From Nostoc sp. LEGE 12450 (GTDB lineage Bacteria > Cyanobacteriota > Cyanobacteriia > Cyanobacteriales > Nostocaceae): a DNA stretch of 35,629 bases. The stretch is from the NCBI RefSeq assembly GCF_015206895.1, contig NZ_JADEXU010000078.1, forward strand, positions 1-35,629, in the 5' to 3' direction. Under the pieces are notes generated by a model, which had not been told where the DNA came from, searched no databases, and saw only the letters and a program-made list of their open reading frames with translations. Positions 1 through 7,167 of this stretch are shown here, one piece after another. The position numbers were made by a program, and so were the translations under genes. How positions within the stretch are numbered: position 1 is the stretch's first letter; each line of letters opens with the position of its first letter.

Positions 1-2
1 CT

Positions 3-212
3 CTTGGGCGAGAAGTAACTGAAGTTTTAGGAGAATACCCCTTTCCAGTGTTAAAAGCACAGATAAGTCAAAGGGTAGCATTTGCTGAGTGTTTGAACAT
101 TGGGAGTACTGTTTTGGAAGCTGCCCCAAAAAGTGCTGCCAGTGATGAAGTACGAGCTGTTGTTGAGGAGATATTAGCAGCGAAGGAGGAAACGAATCAT
201 GGCAGAAGTTAA
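3..212 (+). CDS. parA: ParA-family partition ATPase, C-terminal part (cut by window edge)
   Basis: The open frame enters from the window edge and ends in TAA at 210-212, giving 69 residues. It contains LKAQISQRVAFAEC, followed by an acidic helical tail (VRAVVEEILAA). This matches the C-terminal end of plasmid ParA/MinD-like ATPases, where a hydrophobic segment is followed by a regulatory helix; the Walker motifs would lie outside the window. The stop overlaps the start of the downstream RHH gene by 14 nt, the usual arrangement of a small type Ib parA-parB cassette, so the pair should be co-transcribed and act in plasmid segregation. The family call rests on the tail plus the gene order. Confidence 0.72.
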   Translation, partial: LGREVTEVLGEYPFPVLKAQISQRVAFAECLNIGSTVLEAAPKSAASDEVRAVVEEILAAKEETNHGRS

Positions 213-474
213 AAAATCACAAAAACTAAGCTTGAGGCCAGGTGTTCAGAAAACGCCTGTAAAAGATGAAGCAGCAGCCTGGGTGGAAAGTCGTAATGGT
301 GCTGAAACACCTAGTACTACAGGGACAGAAGAAGTTAACAACGGCAAAAGCAAGCGAGTTACTTTTGAAGTTACCCTAGCACAGCACCAGGAGATTAAAA
401 TCCGTGCTACCAAAAAAGGTATGACTATTAAGGAATATATGATTGCTCTAGTTGAGGAGGAGCTAAAAAGCTAA
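199..474 (+). CDS. Small ribbon-helix-helix protein, probable centromere-binding partner of ParA
   Basis: This 91-residue protein has an unstructured, charged N-terminal half and a C-terminal ribbon-helix-helix fold: a beta strand (KRVTFEVTL, about residues 52-60), helix (QHQEIKIRATKKG) and helix (TIKEYMIALVEEEL). Size and domain order resemble ParG/ParB-like centromere-binding proteins of type Ib partition systems. It overlaps the parA stop, indicating translational coupling. Family knowledge suggests it binds repeats near its operon, represses that operon and stimulates ParA; an A/T-rich inverted repeat starts immediately after its stop. The fold is visible in the sequence; the partition role is inferred from position. 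Confidence 0.68.
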   Translation: MAEVKKSQKLSLRPGVQKTPVKDEAAAWVESRNGAETPSTTGTEEVNNGKSKRVTFEVTLAQHQEIKIRATKKGMTIKEYMIALVEEELKS

Positions 475-530
475 TGTAATAAAGTAATTTATTACATTTG
501 TATTTATTTACATAATTACATAATTACAAC
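475..530. promoter_or_regulatory. Inverted repeat plus tandem 8-mers after the partition genes (possible centromere or operator)
   Basis: TGTAATAAA (475-483) and TTTATTACA (488-496) form a perfect 9-bp inverted repeat around GTAA. It is followed by two tandem copies of CATAATTA (511-526) and a partial third unit. No T-run follows the hairpin, so an intrinsic terminator is less likely than a binding site. Its place just after a ParA/RHH pair makes a parS-like site or operator a reasonable guess. Confidence 0.4.
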
Positions 531-576
531 TGTTTGGAGATTTCAGACGCAGTTGGCTCTCGTTGGGGTTTGAGTT

Positions 577-1595
577 ATGAGTGATTTAACGGTTAATGAT
601 GGTTCATATCAGCAGTTGTTAGATCGCATTGGTGAGTGTTTGGCGTTGGGGCGACAACGGGCTTTTGAGCAGGTTAATTCAGTTTTAGTAGAAACTTACT
701 GGCAGATTGGGCGTTATATTGTCGAGTTTGAGCAAGCGGGCAAGGAACGGGCAGAATATGGCAGTAAGTTGTTACAGGTGCTTTCACTCCTATTTGAAAG
801 CGGCGTATGGTAAGGGGTTTAGCCGTTCTAAGAAAGCAGTATATGCGTCTGTTTTATTTGAACTATGAGAATTGCCAAACACTGTCTGGCAAATTGAGTT
901 GGTCGCACTATACGGAGCTTTTAGCTATTTCCGATGATTTGGCGCGGTCATTTTATGAGCAGCAGTGCATCCAAGATCGCTGGAGTGTGCGGGAGTTGAA
1001 ATGCCAGAAGGATTCGGCTTTGTTTGAGCGGGTGGCGTTGAGTAAGGATCGGGCGGAGATTTTGGCACTGGCTAAGGATGGGCAACGGATCGAGTCGGCG
1101 CGGGATGTGGTCAAAGATCCTTATGTGTTCGAGTTTTTGGATTTACCAGACCGCAATTATCGTGAGAGTGAGTTAGAAAATCGTTTAATTGCTGAGTTGG
1201 AGAAGTTTCTACTTGAGTTGGGCAAGGGGTTTGCATTTATTGGGCAGCAATACCGAATTACGTTAAACAACACGCATTTTTTTGTGGATTTGGTGTTTTA
1301 TCATCGCATTCTCAAGTGTTTTGTCTTAATCGATCTCAAAACGCAAGCGGTGAGTCATCAGGATATTGGACAGATGAATATGTATCTAAATTATTTTCGG
1401 GCTGAGGAGAATATGAAGGATGACAACGAGCCGATAGGGATTGTATTGGCGCGAGATAAGGATGAGATTTTGGTTGAGTATGCGACGGGTGGTATTTCTA
1501 ATCAGTTTTTTGTGTCGAGATATCAACTTTATTTGCCAGATCCGGAGGTTTTAAAGCAGGAGTTAAGGCGGCTTTTGGAGGTAAATGATGGCTGA
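577..1595 (+). pseudogene. DUF1016/PDDEXK (YhcG-type) nuclease broken by two frameshifts
   Basis: The 5' frame (577-813) encodes a DUF1016 N-terminal domain (YQQLLDRIGECLALGR, WQIGRYIVEFEQ). The 3' frame (807-1595) encodes the rest, including YMRLFYLNYENCQTLSG and a PDDEXK-like core with FFVDLVFYHR followed by CFVLIDLK and HQDIGQMNMYLNYF. The missing middle, LKAAYGKGFSRS, is in a third frame at about 793-830, so one frameshift lies near 790 and a second near 825-838. The joined length, about 340 residues, equals the family norm. Intact relatives are linked to defence and restriction-like loci. No single continuous product can be read, so it is called a pseudogene unless the indels are sequencing errors. 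Confidence 0.85.
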
Positions 1596-1968
1596 TGTTC
1601 CCTGCCCCCTCTCAAGAGATGTCGCCAAACTACTATTTAACGACATCTCACTAGAAATAACGAACAGCTATTTTCACTAGAATCATTTACAAGCACTTGA
1701 AGACGCTGGTAATTTAGAGTAACAACTAAAAATAAGGGTATCAATATCCTGGGGACTTCCAGGAAATAAAATATACAAACAAATAAAAATTATTCTAACC
1801 GATTGTACATTTTATTTTTGAGAAGTCCCTTATTTCATATACAGAGCATCCTCTGATACGTTTGCTCAAACTCCTACTTTGGAAAATACCAACGTTACTG
1901 TACCAGTAGTCTTGGTTACTCCAACACCATCTGAACAACTTGTAGGATTGGGAGCAACAAGCGCAATA

Positions 1969-2274
1969 GGGGTACAGCCGGGATACCTGCAATTTGGGAC
2001 ACGTTGTAAACAAATGTTGCAGAAACCGATTGTGCGATTTACTAACTTGTCTAAAAATAGTATAGAGACATTCAAATTTTTGCACACTAAAATCAACTCT
2101 TCACGCGATTCAGTCTCTCAAACTTGCCCATAAATGGTTGTTTTCGGAGATGTTTTCGCGGGGGGTGGCGCGCTCGAACTGGTGTTGAAACAACGCAAAA
2201 TCAAGCATTTGCAAACATCTGCGTAACATAACTTTACAACGTGTCCCAATTTGCGCGTATCCCGGCTGAACCCC
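1969..2274. mobile_element. Short element bounded by inverted GGGG-ended repeats
   Basis: The left arm starts GGGGTACAGCCGGGATAC at 1969. The right arm is its imperfect reverse complement ending in CCCC at 2274; read inward it begins GGGGTTCAGCCGGGATAC and continues through TTGGGACACGTTGTAAA. The arms match for about 50 bp. A near-identical copy of the left arm (about 85 bp) lies at 20855-20946. The interior has no intact gene. No clear target duplication flanks the ends. This looks like a miniature inverted-repeat element. GGGG termini recall Tn3-family ends, which would make it a TIME-like element, but that assignment is unproven. Confidence 0.6.
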
Positions 2275-2282
2275 ACTCTGCT

Positions 2283-2320
2283 CTCAAATACCAACTTTCA
2301 CCCCAATGTTGGTATTTGAG
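2283..2320. repeat. 13-bp perfect stem-loop
   Basis: CTCAAATACCAAC (2283-2295) pairs perfectly with GTTGGTATTTGAG (2308-2320) around a 12-nt loop. It lies downstream of the leftward transglycosylase gene. Neither side carries a clean T-run, so a terminator role is only possible. Confidence 0.5.
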
Positions 2321-2563
2321 AAAGTAGAAATTACTTTTTTAGTAAAAGTGTACTATTTTCTGCCTCCTTGTAGCCTTCCTATAGTTGCGTCAAACAGGAG
2401 TTCTTAAAAAAGCTGAAAGCCATATATAACAAGCTTCTCCAGCCCCTATTTCCGCATTTGCAGGGATCTCCGCTCAATGCCATAAAGTGTCTAAAACAAC
2501 TGTTTTGACCTTCCACTCTGGTCATAAAAGTATGGATGGGCTACGCAACAGGTAGCTTAAAAC

Positions 2564-3082
2564 CTACGGAAGAATTGGATGAATTGGAGTTAGACAAGTT
2601 TTTGGATTTGTTGATCCACCTCTTAAGCAACTCTCACATATTAAGATGTTATCAGCGTAGCCAATACCAGTACCATAATGCTCTAAAGCTTTTTTGATAT
2701 CTTTCTTCGCTTGCCTGATTTTCAAGCCTAGATAGTACGTTGCACATGCAACATTTTTTTGGGGGTCAGTCATTTCAGTGTGTTCAAAATGCACTCCATG
2801 AGGCGTATTTTTATTAACATCAACAACTGCACCCTCAGTTATTTGCATCAAGCCAGTTGCAGTGCTACCAGGGTTCTTAGCTGTAGGATTAAATCCACTC
2901 TCCTTCCATATCTGGCAGAGCAGAAGTTCAGTTGACACTTGGACAGTATCTCTAAGTTTGCCTGTATTGTTGTTTTGTTCTACAAGAGTCTTTACCTGGT
3001 CAAAGGTGAGACGGGTGCTACTCGTGTCTATATCGATAGGAGAATCAGGATATTGTTCAGGAGAGTCAATTTGGTTAACCAT
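2564..3082 (-). CDS. Lytic transglycosylase-like (SLT/lysozyme-fold) protein
   Basis: This 172-residue protein contains the SLT signature: a glutamate in IWKESGFNP (E61, the likely catalytic acid) and TATGLMQITEGA (GLMQ at about 77-80), then a helix with NVACATYYLG and a late tyrosine segment (HYGTGIGYADN). Family members cleave the MurNAc-GlcNAc bond of peptidoglycan without hydrolysis. No signal peptide is visible, so export would need another route, or the enzyme may serve a conjugation- or phage-like apparatus. The start ATG at 3082 has an A/G-rich stretch upstream. The 3' neighbourhood is degraded DNA. The domain call is firm; the role is open. Confidence 0.75.
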   Translation of the reverse strand: MVNQIDSPEQYPDSPIDIDTSSTRLTFDQVKTLVEQNNNTGKLRDTVQVSTELLLCQIWKESGFNPTAKNPGSTATGLMQITEGAVVDVNKNTPHGVHFEHTEMTDPQKNVACATYYLGLKIRQAKKDIKKALEHYGTGIGYADNILICESCLRGGSTNPKTCLTPIHPILP

Positions 3083-3172
3083 AAATTTCTCTATTAAGAC
3101 TTAAAGGGAGCATAGAAAAATCAACTACTGCTGCCCATTTCGCATCCTGGCTAGGCATCATGAAAAAAAAAG

Positions 3173-3430
3173 AATATAGCTCTAGTAGATGCAGGCGGAC
3201 AAGGTAGTGCATCAATGTGTTTGGAGAGCTTGAACTTAAATATTCCCTTTCACCGCACTACCAGCCCCGATAACCAGGCTGAAGAAATTCCCAATATCGA
3301 GAAAAAAGTAGATTATTTAATCGTGGATAATTCTGGAAATTTAGGTGGAATTTTAGATGAATATTTTAATAACTGGACATCTGGTTTTGCAATATGGGTA
3401 AAGCCATTGGATATAGAACTGGGTCATTAA
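3173..3430 (+). pseudogene. Remnant of a second ParA/MinD-like ATPase
   Basis: The frame opens just after a TGA with no upstream ATG and reads IALVDAGGQGSASMCLESL, close to the ParA Walker A' region (normally DADxQGSAS, here D to G). It continues with KKVDYLIVDNSGNLGG, which resembles the Walker B region of the same family. The Walker A motif and the C-terminal half are missing; the end (NNWTSGFAIWVKPLDIELGH) does not fit ParA. An internal ATG at 3215 could be called as a 71-residue ORF but would not make a working ATPase. Best read as a gene fragment. Confidence 0.6.
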
Positions 3431-3520
3431 GTTACTCTTGAATCTCAAAGCCTTACCCAAGTTGCTAGCTGCGGTTAGATTTTCAAGCCAGTGTCTTCGC
3501 TATTTTCACATCGATTACAC

Positions 3521-3865
3521 TTATTTTATTTGGTTTCCAGCGGCGTATGACAAATATGTAGTCCAAGAACCTAGCCTTGTTCTGTGTTTGATTGGGCGCT
3601 CTCCAGCTTGTGTCTCCAATACACCACCTTCTGCAATAACTAGCGGTACGAGGACACTCAGTGCAAAGGCAGTAGCGTCCGCCTTTGTGGGGTGATTGCA
3701 ACTACCAAACTTTGCAACATCAAATCTTGATCTAATTTCGTCTTGTACTTCATTGCAATTACTGGAGAGGATGCCAATTTCTCCATTCCTCTCTGTTAAT
3801 TGAAAGGTGTCTTGCGAATCAAGGTCAAATACAGTTTCATTCCTTTCTAATGTAGATTCACTCAT
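3521..3865 (-). CDS. Hypothetical 114-residue protein with one hydrophobic segment
   Basis: The start ATG is preceded by a good ribosome site (GAAGGA about 8 nt upstream), which supports a real gene. The N-terminal 45 residues are acidic (MSESTLERNETVFDLD), followed by three scattered polar stretches and a hydrophobic run ALSVLVPLVIAEGGV at about residues 67-81. The C-terminus (LGSWTTYLSYAAG) ends abruptly where neighbouring sequence is degraded, so the 3' end may be truncated. I do not recognise the family. It is divergent from the ParA remnant and reads toward the transglycosylase gene, with which it may once have formed a unit. Confidence 0.45.
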   Translation of the reverse strand: MSESTLERNETVFDLDSQDTFQLTERNGEIGILSSNCNEVQDEIRSRFDVAKFGSCNHPTKADATAFALSVLVPLVIAEGGVLETQAGERPIKHRTRLGSWTTYLSYAAGNQIK

Positions 3866-4196
3866 TTCTGTTATCCTTCTATTGAGTGTACAATCTCAAA
3901 ACACTTGTTGTTAGTTTTATTGAATTTTTTCTTAAGTAAGAAGTAATTCTTCCCACTTATACTAAGAGTTATATGTCTGTAATAAGAAAATTTATTCACC
4001 CTATAGGAGGATATAGCTATATATAATTACTCTAATAAATAAGACTAATTATATACAACTATCGCTCTTTCATTAGTAACCCTCAGATGTTGATGTTTTT
4101 AAGTGTTCTGATTACAGAAAAAATCAACGTTATCTGAGTTTTTATCTCGTCAATTTGGCAATTCTCAAGTTTTAGATTGGTTGAATCCGGTAATAG
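3866..4196. other. Gene-free A/T-rich stretch
   Basis: Contains the promoter region of the leftward 114-residue gene. A coding-like fragment at about 4112-4230 (KKSTLSEFLSRQFGNSQVLD) runs into the repeat end at 4191. Nothing else is supported. Confidence 0.4.
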
Positions 4197-4209
4197 GCAT
4201 CACCGTGCC
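4191..4209 (+). repeat. Solo copy of the TA-GGCATCAC repeat end
   Basis: TAGGCATCACCGTGCCAA matches the outer part of the 34-bp terminal repeat of the MITE at 11833-12117. The match then stops. It may be a truncated or decayed end of a second copy. Confidence 0.45.
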
Positions 4210-4451
4210 AATTACAAACAGCAATAAGTGATGACTCCAGCCTGACTGAAGAACAGAAAAAGGATGCTTTAGAAGCATTAAACTCTATAGGTGAAGAAGC
4301 CCAAAAATCACTAGAAAATCGTATTCAAAAAATCTCTAAATTTGCCCTTAGTTCTTTGAAAAATATTGTATCAGTTACTAATGCTTCTAGTGAACTAGTA
4401 AATGTTGTTCAAAATTGCCTGCCACAGATTACACGATTAATTGGATTGTAA
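4197..4451 (+). pseudogene. C-terminal tail of a pentapeptide-repeat-type cyanobacterial protein
   Basis: The frame from 4197 to the TAA at 4449 encodes SLTEEQKKDALEALNSIGEE, then KFALSSLKNIVSVTNAS and ends NCLPQITRLIGL. This matches, from memory of the family, the helical tail of many cyanobacterial pentapeptide-repeat or effector-associated proteins (pattern LTxEEKxEALEAL ... LPxITxLxGL). No repeats and no start codon lie upstream; the frame is interrupted at the MITE-like end at 4191. It is read as a remnant. Confidence 0.5.
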
Positions 4452-4704
4452 ACAAGCCAGCAGGTTTGGTTAAACAAAGTAAAACTTAATAATCTGACAC
4501 TGGTAAATCACGAGCGGGGTATGATCGCCTGCTTAGGTCAAAGCTAGCTAATGTCAATTTGACCGCCTAACCGCCCCAAAACCTTAATTTGACGTGAGCG
4601 CCAGTCAGGGCTGACTCGACTATTGCAAATACTTATTTATTCAGGGGGCCACACAACAGATATAACCCCATGATGGCGTTGACTGATAAAACAAAAAAGC
4701 GGTT
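4452..4704. other. Intergenic region, nothing recognised
   Basis: About 250 bp between a pentapeptide-protein remnant and a basic-tail fragment. No convincing coding frame, hairpin or repeat was seen. Confidence 0.4.
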
Positions 4705-4896
4705 TTACTCACCCGTTTTTAACTTTGGTTTTGGTTTAGGACGCGGCACAGAGGTATTATCCTGACTAGTCGCTTTTGACTTACCTTTCTTTGGTGCAGG
4801 TGGTGCTGCTGCTCTTTGCGCTTTCTTAGCTGCTGACTGCACTGTGGCTTTATCCTCCTTAGACGCTTTGAGAAATCTCGGTGCAGAATCCTTAGG
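4705..4896 (-). pseudogene. Lys/Pro/Ala-rich protein tail truncated by the TGT...ACA element
   Basis: The minus-strand frame ends in a basic, proline-rich tail (KKAQRAAAPPAPKKGKSK, then PRPKPKPKLKTGE), typical of a disordered C-terminus of a DNA- or membrane-associated protein. The frame continues upstream only into the terminal repeat of the element at 4897, so the annotated start would lie inside transposon DNA. The true 5' part is not recognisable beyond the other end of the element at 5440. I cannot name the parent protein. Confidence 0.45.
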
Positions 4897-5439
4897 TGTA
4901 GCGAACTGCAAACATCGGGGGATGAAACTGCAAACAAGCCAATTTTGAAACCACAATAACTGCAAATAAGGGGGGTCTCAAAACCACATTATCTGCAAAT
5001 GAAACCACAATAACTGCAAATAAGCTGTAACCCTTATGAATAGGTTGTTGTAGAAAAACAGCCTCGAAACTGTCCAATTTATATGAACCAATTAGCCAAA
5101 CACTTATGCCCGAACGTTGTGGTTTAATCTGAACGGTATCCGTCCAATTTAATTATGAATTAGGTTTTTGGGAGCAAGTACCACTAACCTGCTTCTTTCT
5201 CTTGGTAAAGACTCTTAAGTTTAGACTGGAGTAATGTTGAATTTTCTTTAATTTGGACAGTTTCATCCCAATAGTCCCAAAACAGCTAAAATCCATACTG
5301 GCTAAAGATTACAGCCTATTTGCAGTTAATGTGGTTTCAAAATTATGTTTGCGGTTTATTTGCAATTATTGTGGTTTTGAGACCCCTCTTATTTGCAAAT
5401 AATGTGGTTTCAAAAATGGCTTGTTTGCAGTTCGCTACA
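4897..5439. mobile_element. Non-autonomous element with TGT...ACA ends and multiple internal repeats (Tn7/Tn5053/CAST-like ends)
   Basis: The left end reads TGTAGCGAACTGCAAAC at 4897 and the right end is its exact reverse complement finishing ...GCTACA at 5439. Inside each end are several copies of a repeat like GAAACCACAATAACTGCAAA: left at about 4948-4971, 4979-4999 and 4999-5022; right, inverted, at about 5317-5342, 5350-5385 and 5390-5415. A shared block GGGGTCTCAAAACCAC lies between repeats on both sides. TGT/ACA tips with arrays of about 20-bp sites are characteristic of transposons moved by TnsB/TniA/MuA-type transposases, including cyanobacterial CRISPR-associated transposons. No transposase gene or CRISPR is inside. 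A perfect 5-bp target duplication is not evident (TTAGG against TCTAG). Confidence 0.65.
5066..5265. repeat. Nested inverted repeats within the element
   Basis: GAAACTGTCCAATTTA (5066-5081) recurs inverted as TAATTTGGACAGTTTC (5250-5265), with a related unit CCGTCCAATTTAA at 5140-5152. This second repeat family lies inside the TGT...ACA element, suggesting a nested insertion or an additional set of binding sites. Confidence 0.5.
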
Positions 5440-5481
5440 TCTAGGCGATGGCGCAACTCTTAACGTTCGCTACTTTCTCCC

Positions 5482-7002
5482 CTACAAGTAGGGAAAATTA
5501 CTATCTTTCCACTGCTTGAATAGGTTAATTCTTGCTTCTGTCCAAGGTCCTTCGGGAAGTTTAGGCATACGATTGAAGGATACTGTATCTAAAATTGCAT
5601 CAGCATTACTTTTCACATCCTCATAATCACCAAGATTGACGGGAAAAAACGGTTGCCTTCTCATATGAGCTACATCCATCGGTGAGAATAATTGGGAGAT
5701 GCCGTTTGTCCAAGTCCCTCCATTGGGTTCGAGAGAAATGGTATGGGCGATATTTTTCAGCGTCGCCGATACCTCTGTTAAAGCTTGCTGCACTTGAGGA
5801 TAAGATTGGGTTCTAGAGTCGTTAATCAGCGCGTCACAAGCTTGGGCAATTTCTTGCAGTCTCTCTTGGAAAAAGATCCAAGCACTACTCATCTGCGGGA
5901 GCAACTGCACATCTGCATAGACTTCAAAACTGGGCCCTGCATTCATACCTGGAAACTTATCGCCTGCTGGCAATTGAGTGATTGCTTTAGCCAAGGGAGA
6001 AACGCCAAAAGGCATAAGATTAATAAATGCACTCTTGAGAACATACATTTGTTCTTCATTCTCTTCAGTGTGAGCAAAGAAGCGGAGGAGAATTTGCAGC
6101 ATGACTTCATAAAGAGCAACGAAAATCTCTACTACATCCCGACTTAACGTATCGGTGATGATGTTGGCTCCAGGAGTGGTATTATCTTGCTGAAGACTTA
6201 AAAGGGGATTTTCAATCACAGGACGAGCAGGTTGAAAATTGGGATCGTTCTGCAATTCTGCTAAATATTCTTCGCGAATTTTGGTAAATTTAGCAAAATG
6301 ACTGTCATCTCTTTGGGCTGGAGAACCTTCGCCCTGCATGATAATCAAATCGATTGCTTTTATTGCTGAATCCAAGTCTTTAACCTGGATCATCTTTTTA
6401 AAAATCCCAGTTGCTTGAGCTTTGGGCGACCCAATAAATAGTTTTTGACCGATAGTTTGAAAGCCTTGGCGGATTAGTCCATAGAGTTCTCCAATGGTAT
6501 TATACTCAAGTTTTCTAGGAACTAATGGTTGTGGTAACGCCGCCAGAAGTCTTAGCAATTCTTCGTCTTTGATTCGCTGACAAAACTGATTCCAAGACGC
6601 TTTTTGTTCCTCAGTATCAAAATTATTTGGCAATTCAAAACAAATATAGCGATTCAGGGTGTTTTCATTGAAAGGCGCTAGTTTGAATGAGAGTTTTAAA
6701 GAAGTATAGGTTTTAGCCTGGGGAAAATTTGCGCGTCGGAAATATGGCGCTCCTCCTATGGCTGTGAGGAGATTGCTAGCAAGTGCTAGATGCAGCATTT
6801 CCTCTACGGCAATTTCATTGATTGTCCGCCGCCACCGATTAATCTTATTTAACTGAGCTTGAGAAACTGCCTCATTTGTAAATTCCTTTAAACTGAAGGC
6901 ACTACAAAGATACTGGCAAGCAAGAGAATGTTCCAATTCTGCTGCTTGGGAGAGAAGATAAAGTAAGTCTTCTCTAGTTTTGACTTGATTGTCTGTACTC
7001 AT
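5482..7002 (-). CDS. Ferritin-like domain protein (VioB/iminophenyl-pyruvate dimer synthase-like)
   Basis: The start is set at the ATG at 7002 (MSTDNQVKTR), which has AAGAG about 8 nt upstream. A longer frame to 7089 would need a TTG and adds a poor hydrophobic leader. The 506-residue product begins with a ferritin-like four-helix domain: AELEHSLACQYL (E24, H25) and INEIAVEEMLHLALASN (E67/E68, H71), the Exx(L)H di-metal ligand pattern. Next comes a long helical region and a C-terminal segment (PFFPVNLGDYED). Relatives annotated as ferritin-like/VioB N-terminal domain proteins occur in secondary-metabolite and stress loci; the exact reaction is unknown. It is last in a leftward row behind the M4 peptidase, 166 bp away with a hairpin between. 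Confidence 0.72.
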   Translation of the reverse strand: MSTDNQVKTREDLLYLLSQAAELEHSLACQYLCSAFSLKEFTNEAVSQAQLNKINRWRRTINEIAVEEMLHLALASNLLTAIGGAPYFRRANFPQAKTYTSLKLSFKLAPFNENTLNRYICFELPNNFDTEEQKASWNQFCQRIKDEELLRLLAALPQPLVPRKLEYNTIGELYGLIRQGFQTIGQKLFIGSPKAQATGIFKKMIQVKDLDSAIKAIDLIIMQGEGSPAQRDDSHFAKFTKIREEYLAELQNDPNFQPARPVIENPLLSLQQDNTTPGANIITDTLSRDVVEIFVALYEVMLQILLRFFAHTEENEEQMYVLKSAFINLMPFGVSPLAKAITQLPAGDKFPGMNAGPSFEVYADVQLLPQMSSAWIFFQERLQEIAQACDALINDSRTQSYPQVQQALTEVSATLKNIAHTISLEPNGGTWTNGISQLFSPMDVAHMRRQPFFPVNLGDYEDVKSNADAILDTVSFNRMPKLPEGPWTEARINLFKQWKDSNFPYL

Positions 7003-7100
7003 AACGATACTCTTGTTTCCTAAAGTATTTTTGAGAGCAGTAATTTGAAGAAAAAAAAGTATTAAAAAGCAAACTGCGAGATTTTTCAACAGACTGTAAT

Positions 7101-7153
7101 ATCGACTTTATCCATATAGTAGGATTCAAGGCACTTGGATGGATAAAGTCGAT
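7101..7153. repeat. 15-bp perfect inverted repeat between the M4 peptidase and ferritin-like genes
   Basis: ATCGACTTTATCCAT (7101-7115) and ATGGATAAAGTCGAT (7139-7153) are exact reverse complements with a 23-nt loop. It could reduce read-through from the M4 gene or be an operator. No U-tract follows. Confidence 0.55.
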
Positions 7154-7167
7154 GGGAGTCTTATTAG

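Larger units (their letters stand above)
1596..2563. other. Gene-free decay region
   Basis: No intact gene is visible. A hairpin AGATGTCG/CGACATCT lies at 1617-1648. A coding-like stretch at about 1822-1968 (SSDTFAQTPTLENTNVTVPV, then VLVTPTPSEQLVGLG) could be the tail of a lost protein and ends where the GGGG-ended repeat begins. The rest consists of that repeat pair, a 13-bp hairpin and unremarkable A/T-rich DNA. Confidence 0.5.

Noticed and set aside
1795..2133. Overlapping ORFs of 76-96 codons on both strands.
   Set aside because: They cross the GGGG-ended repeat and have no start signals; the only coding-like part is a short plus-strand remnant.
4897..5439. A clear 5-bp target duplication for the TGT...ACA element.
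   Set aside because: The flanks TTAGG and TCTAG are similar but not identical in direct orientation.
5482..7089. A secreted form of the ferritin-like protein starting at 7089.
   Set aside because: It would need a TTG start and has no ribosome site; the ATG at 7002 is better supported.
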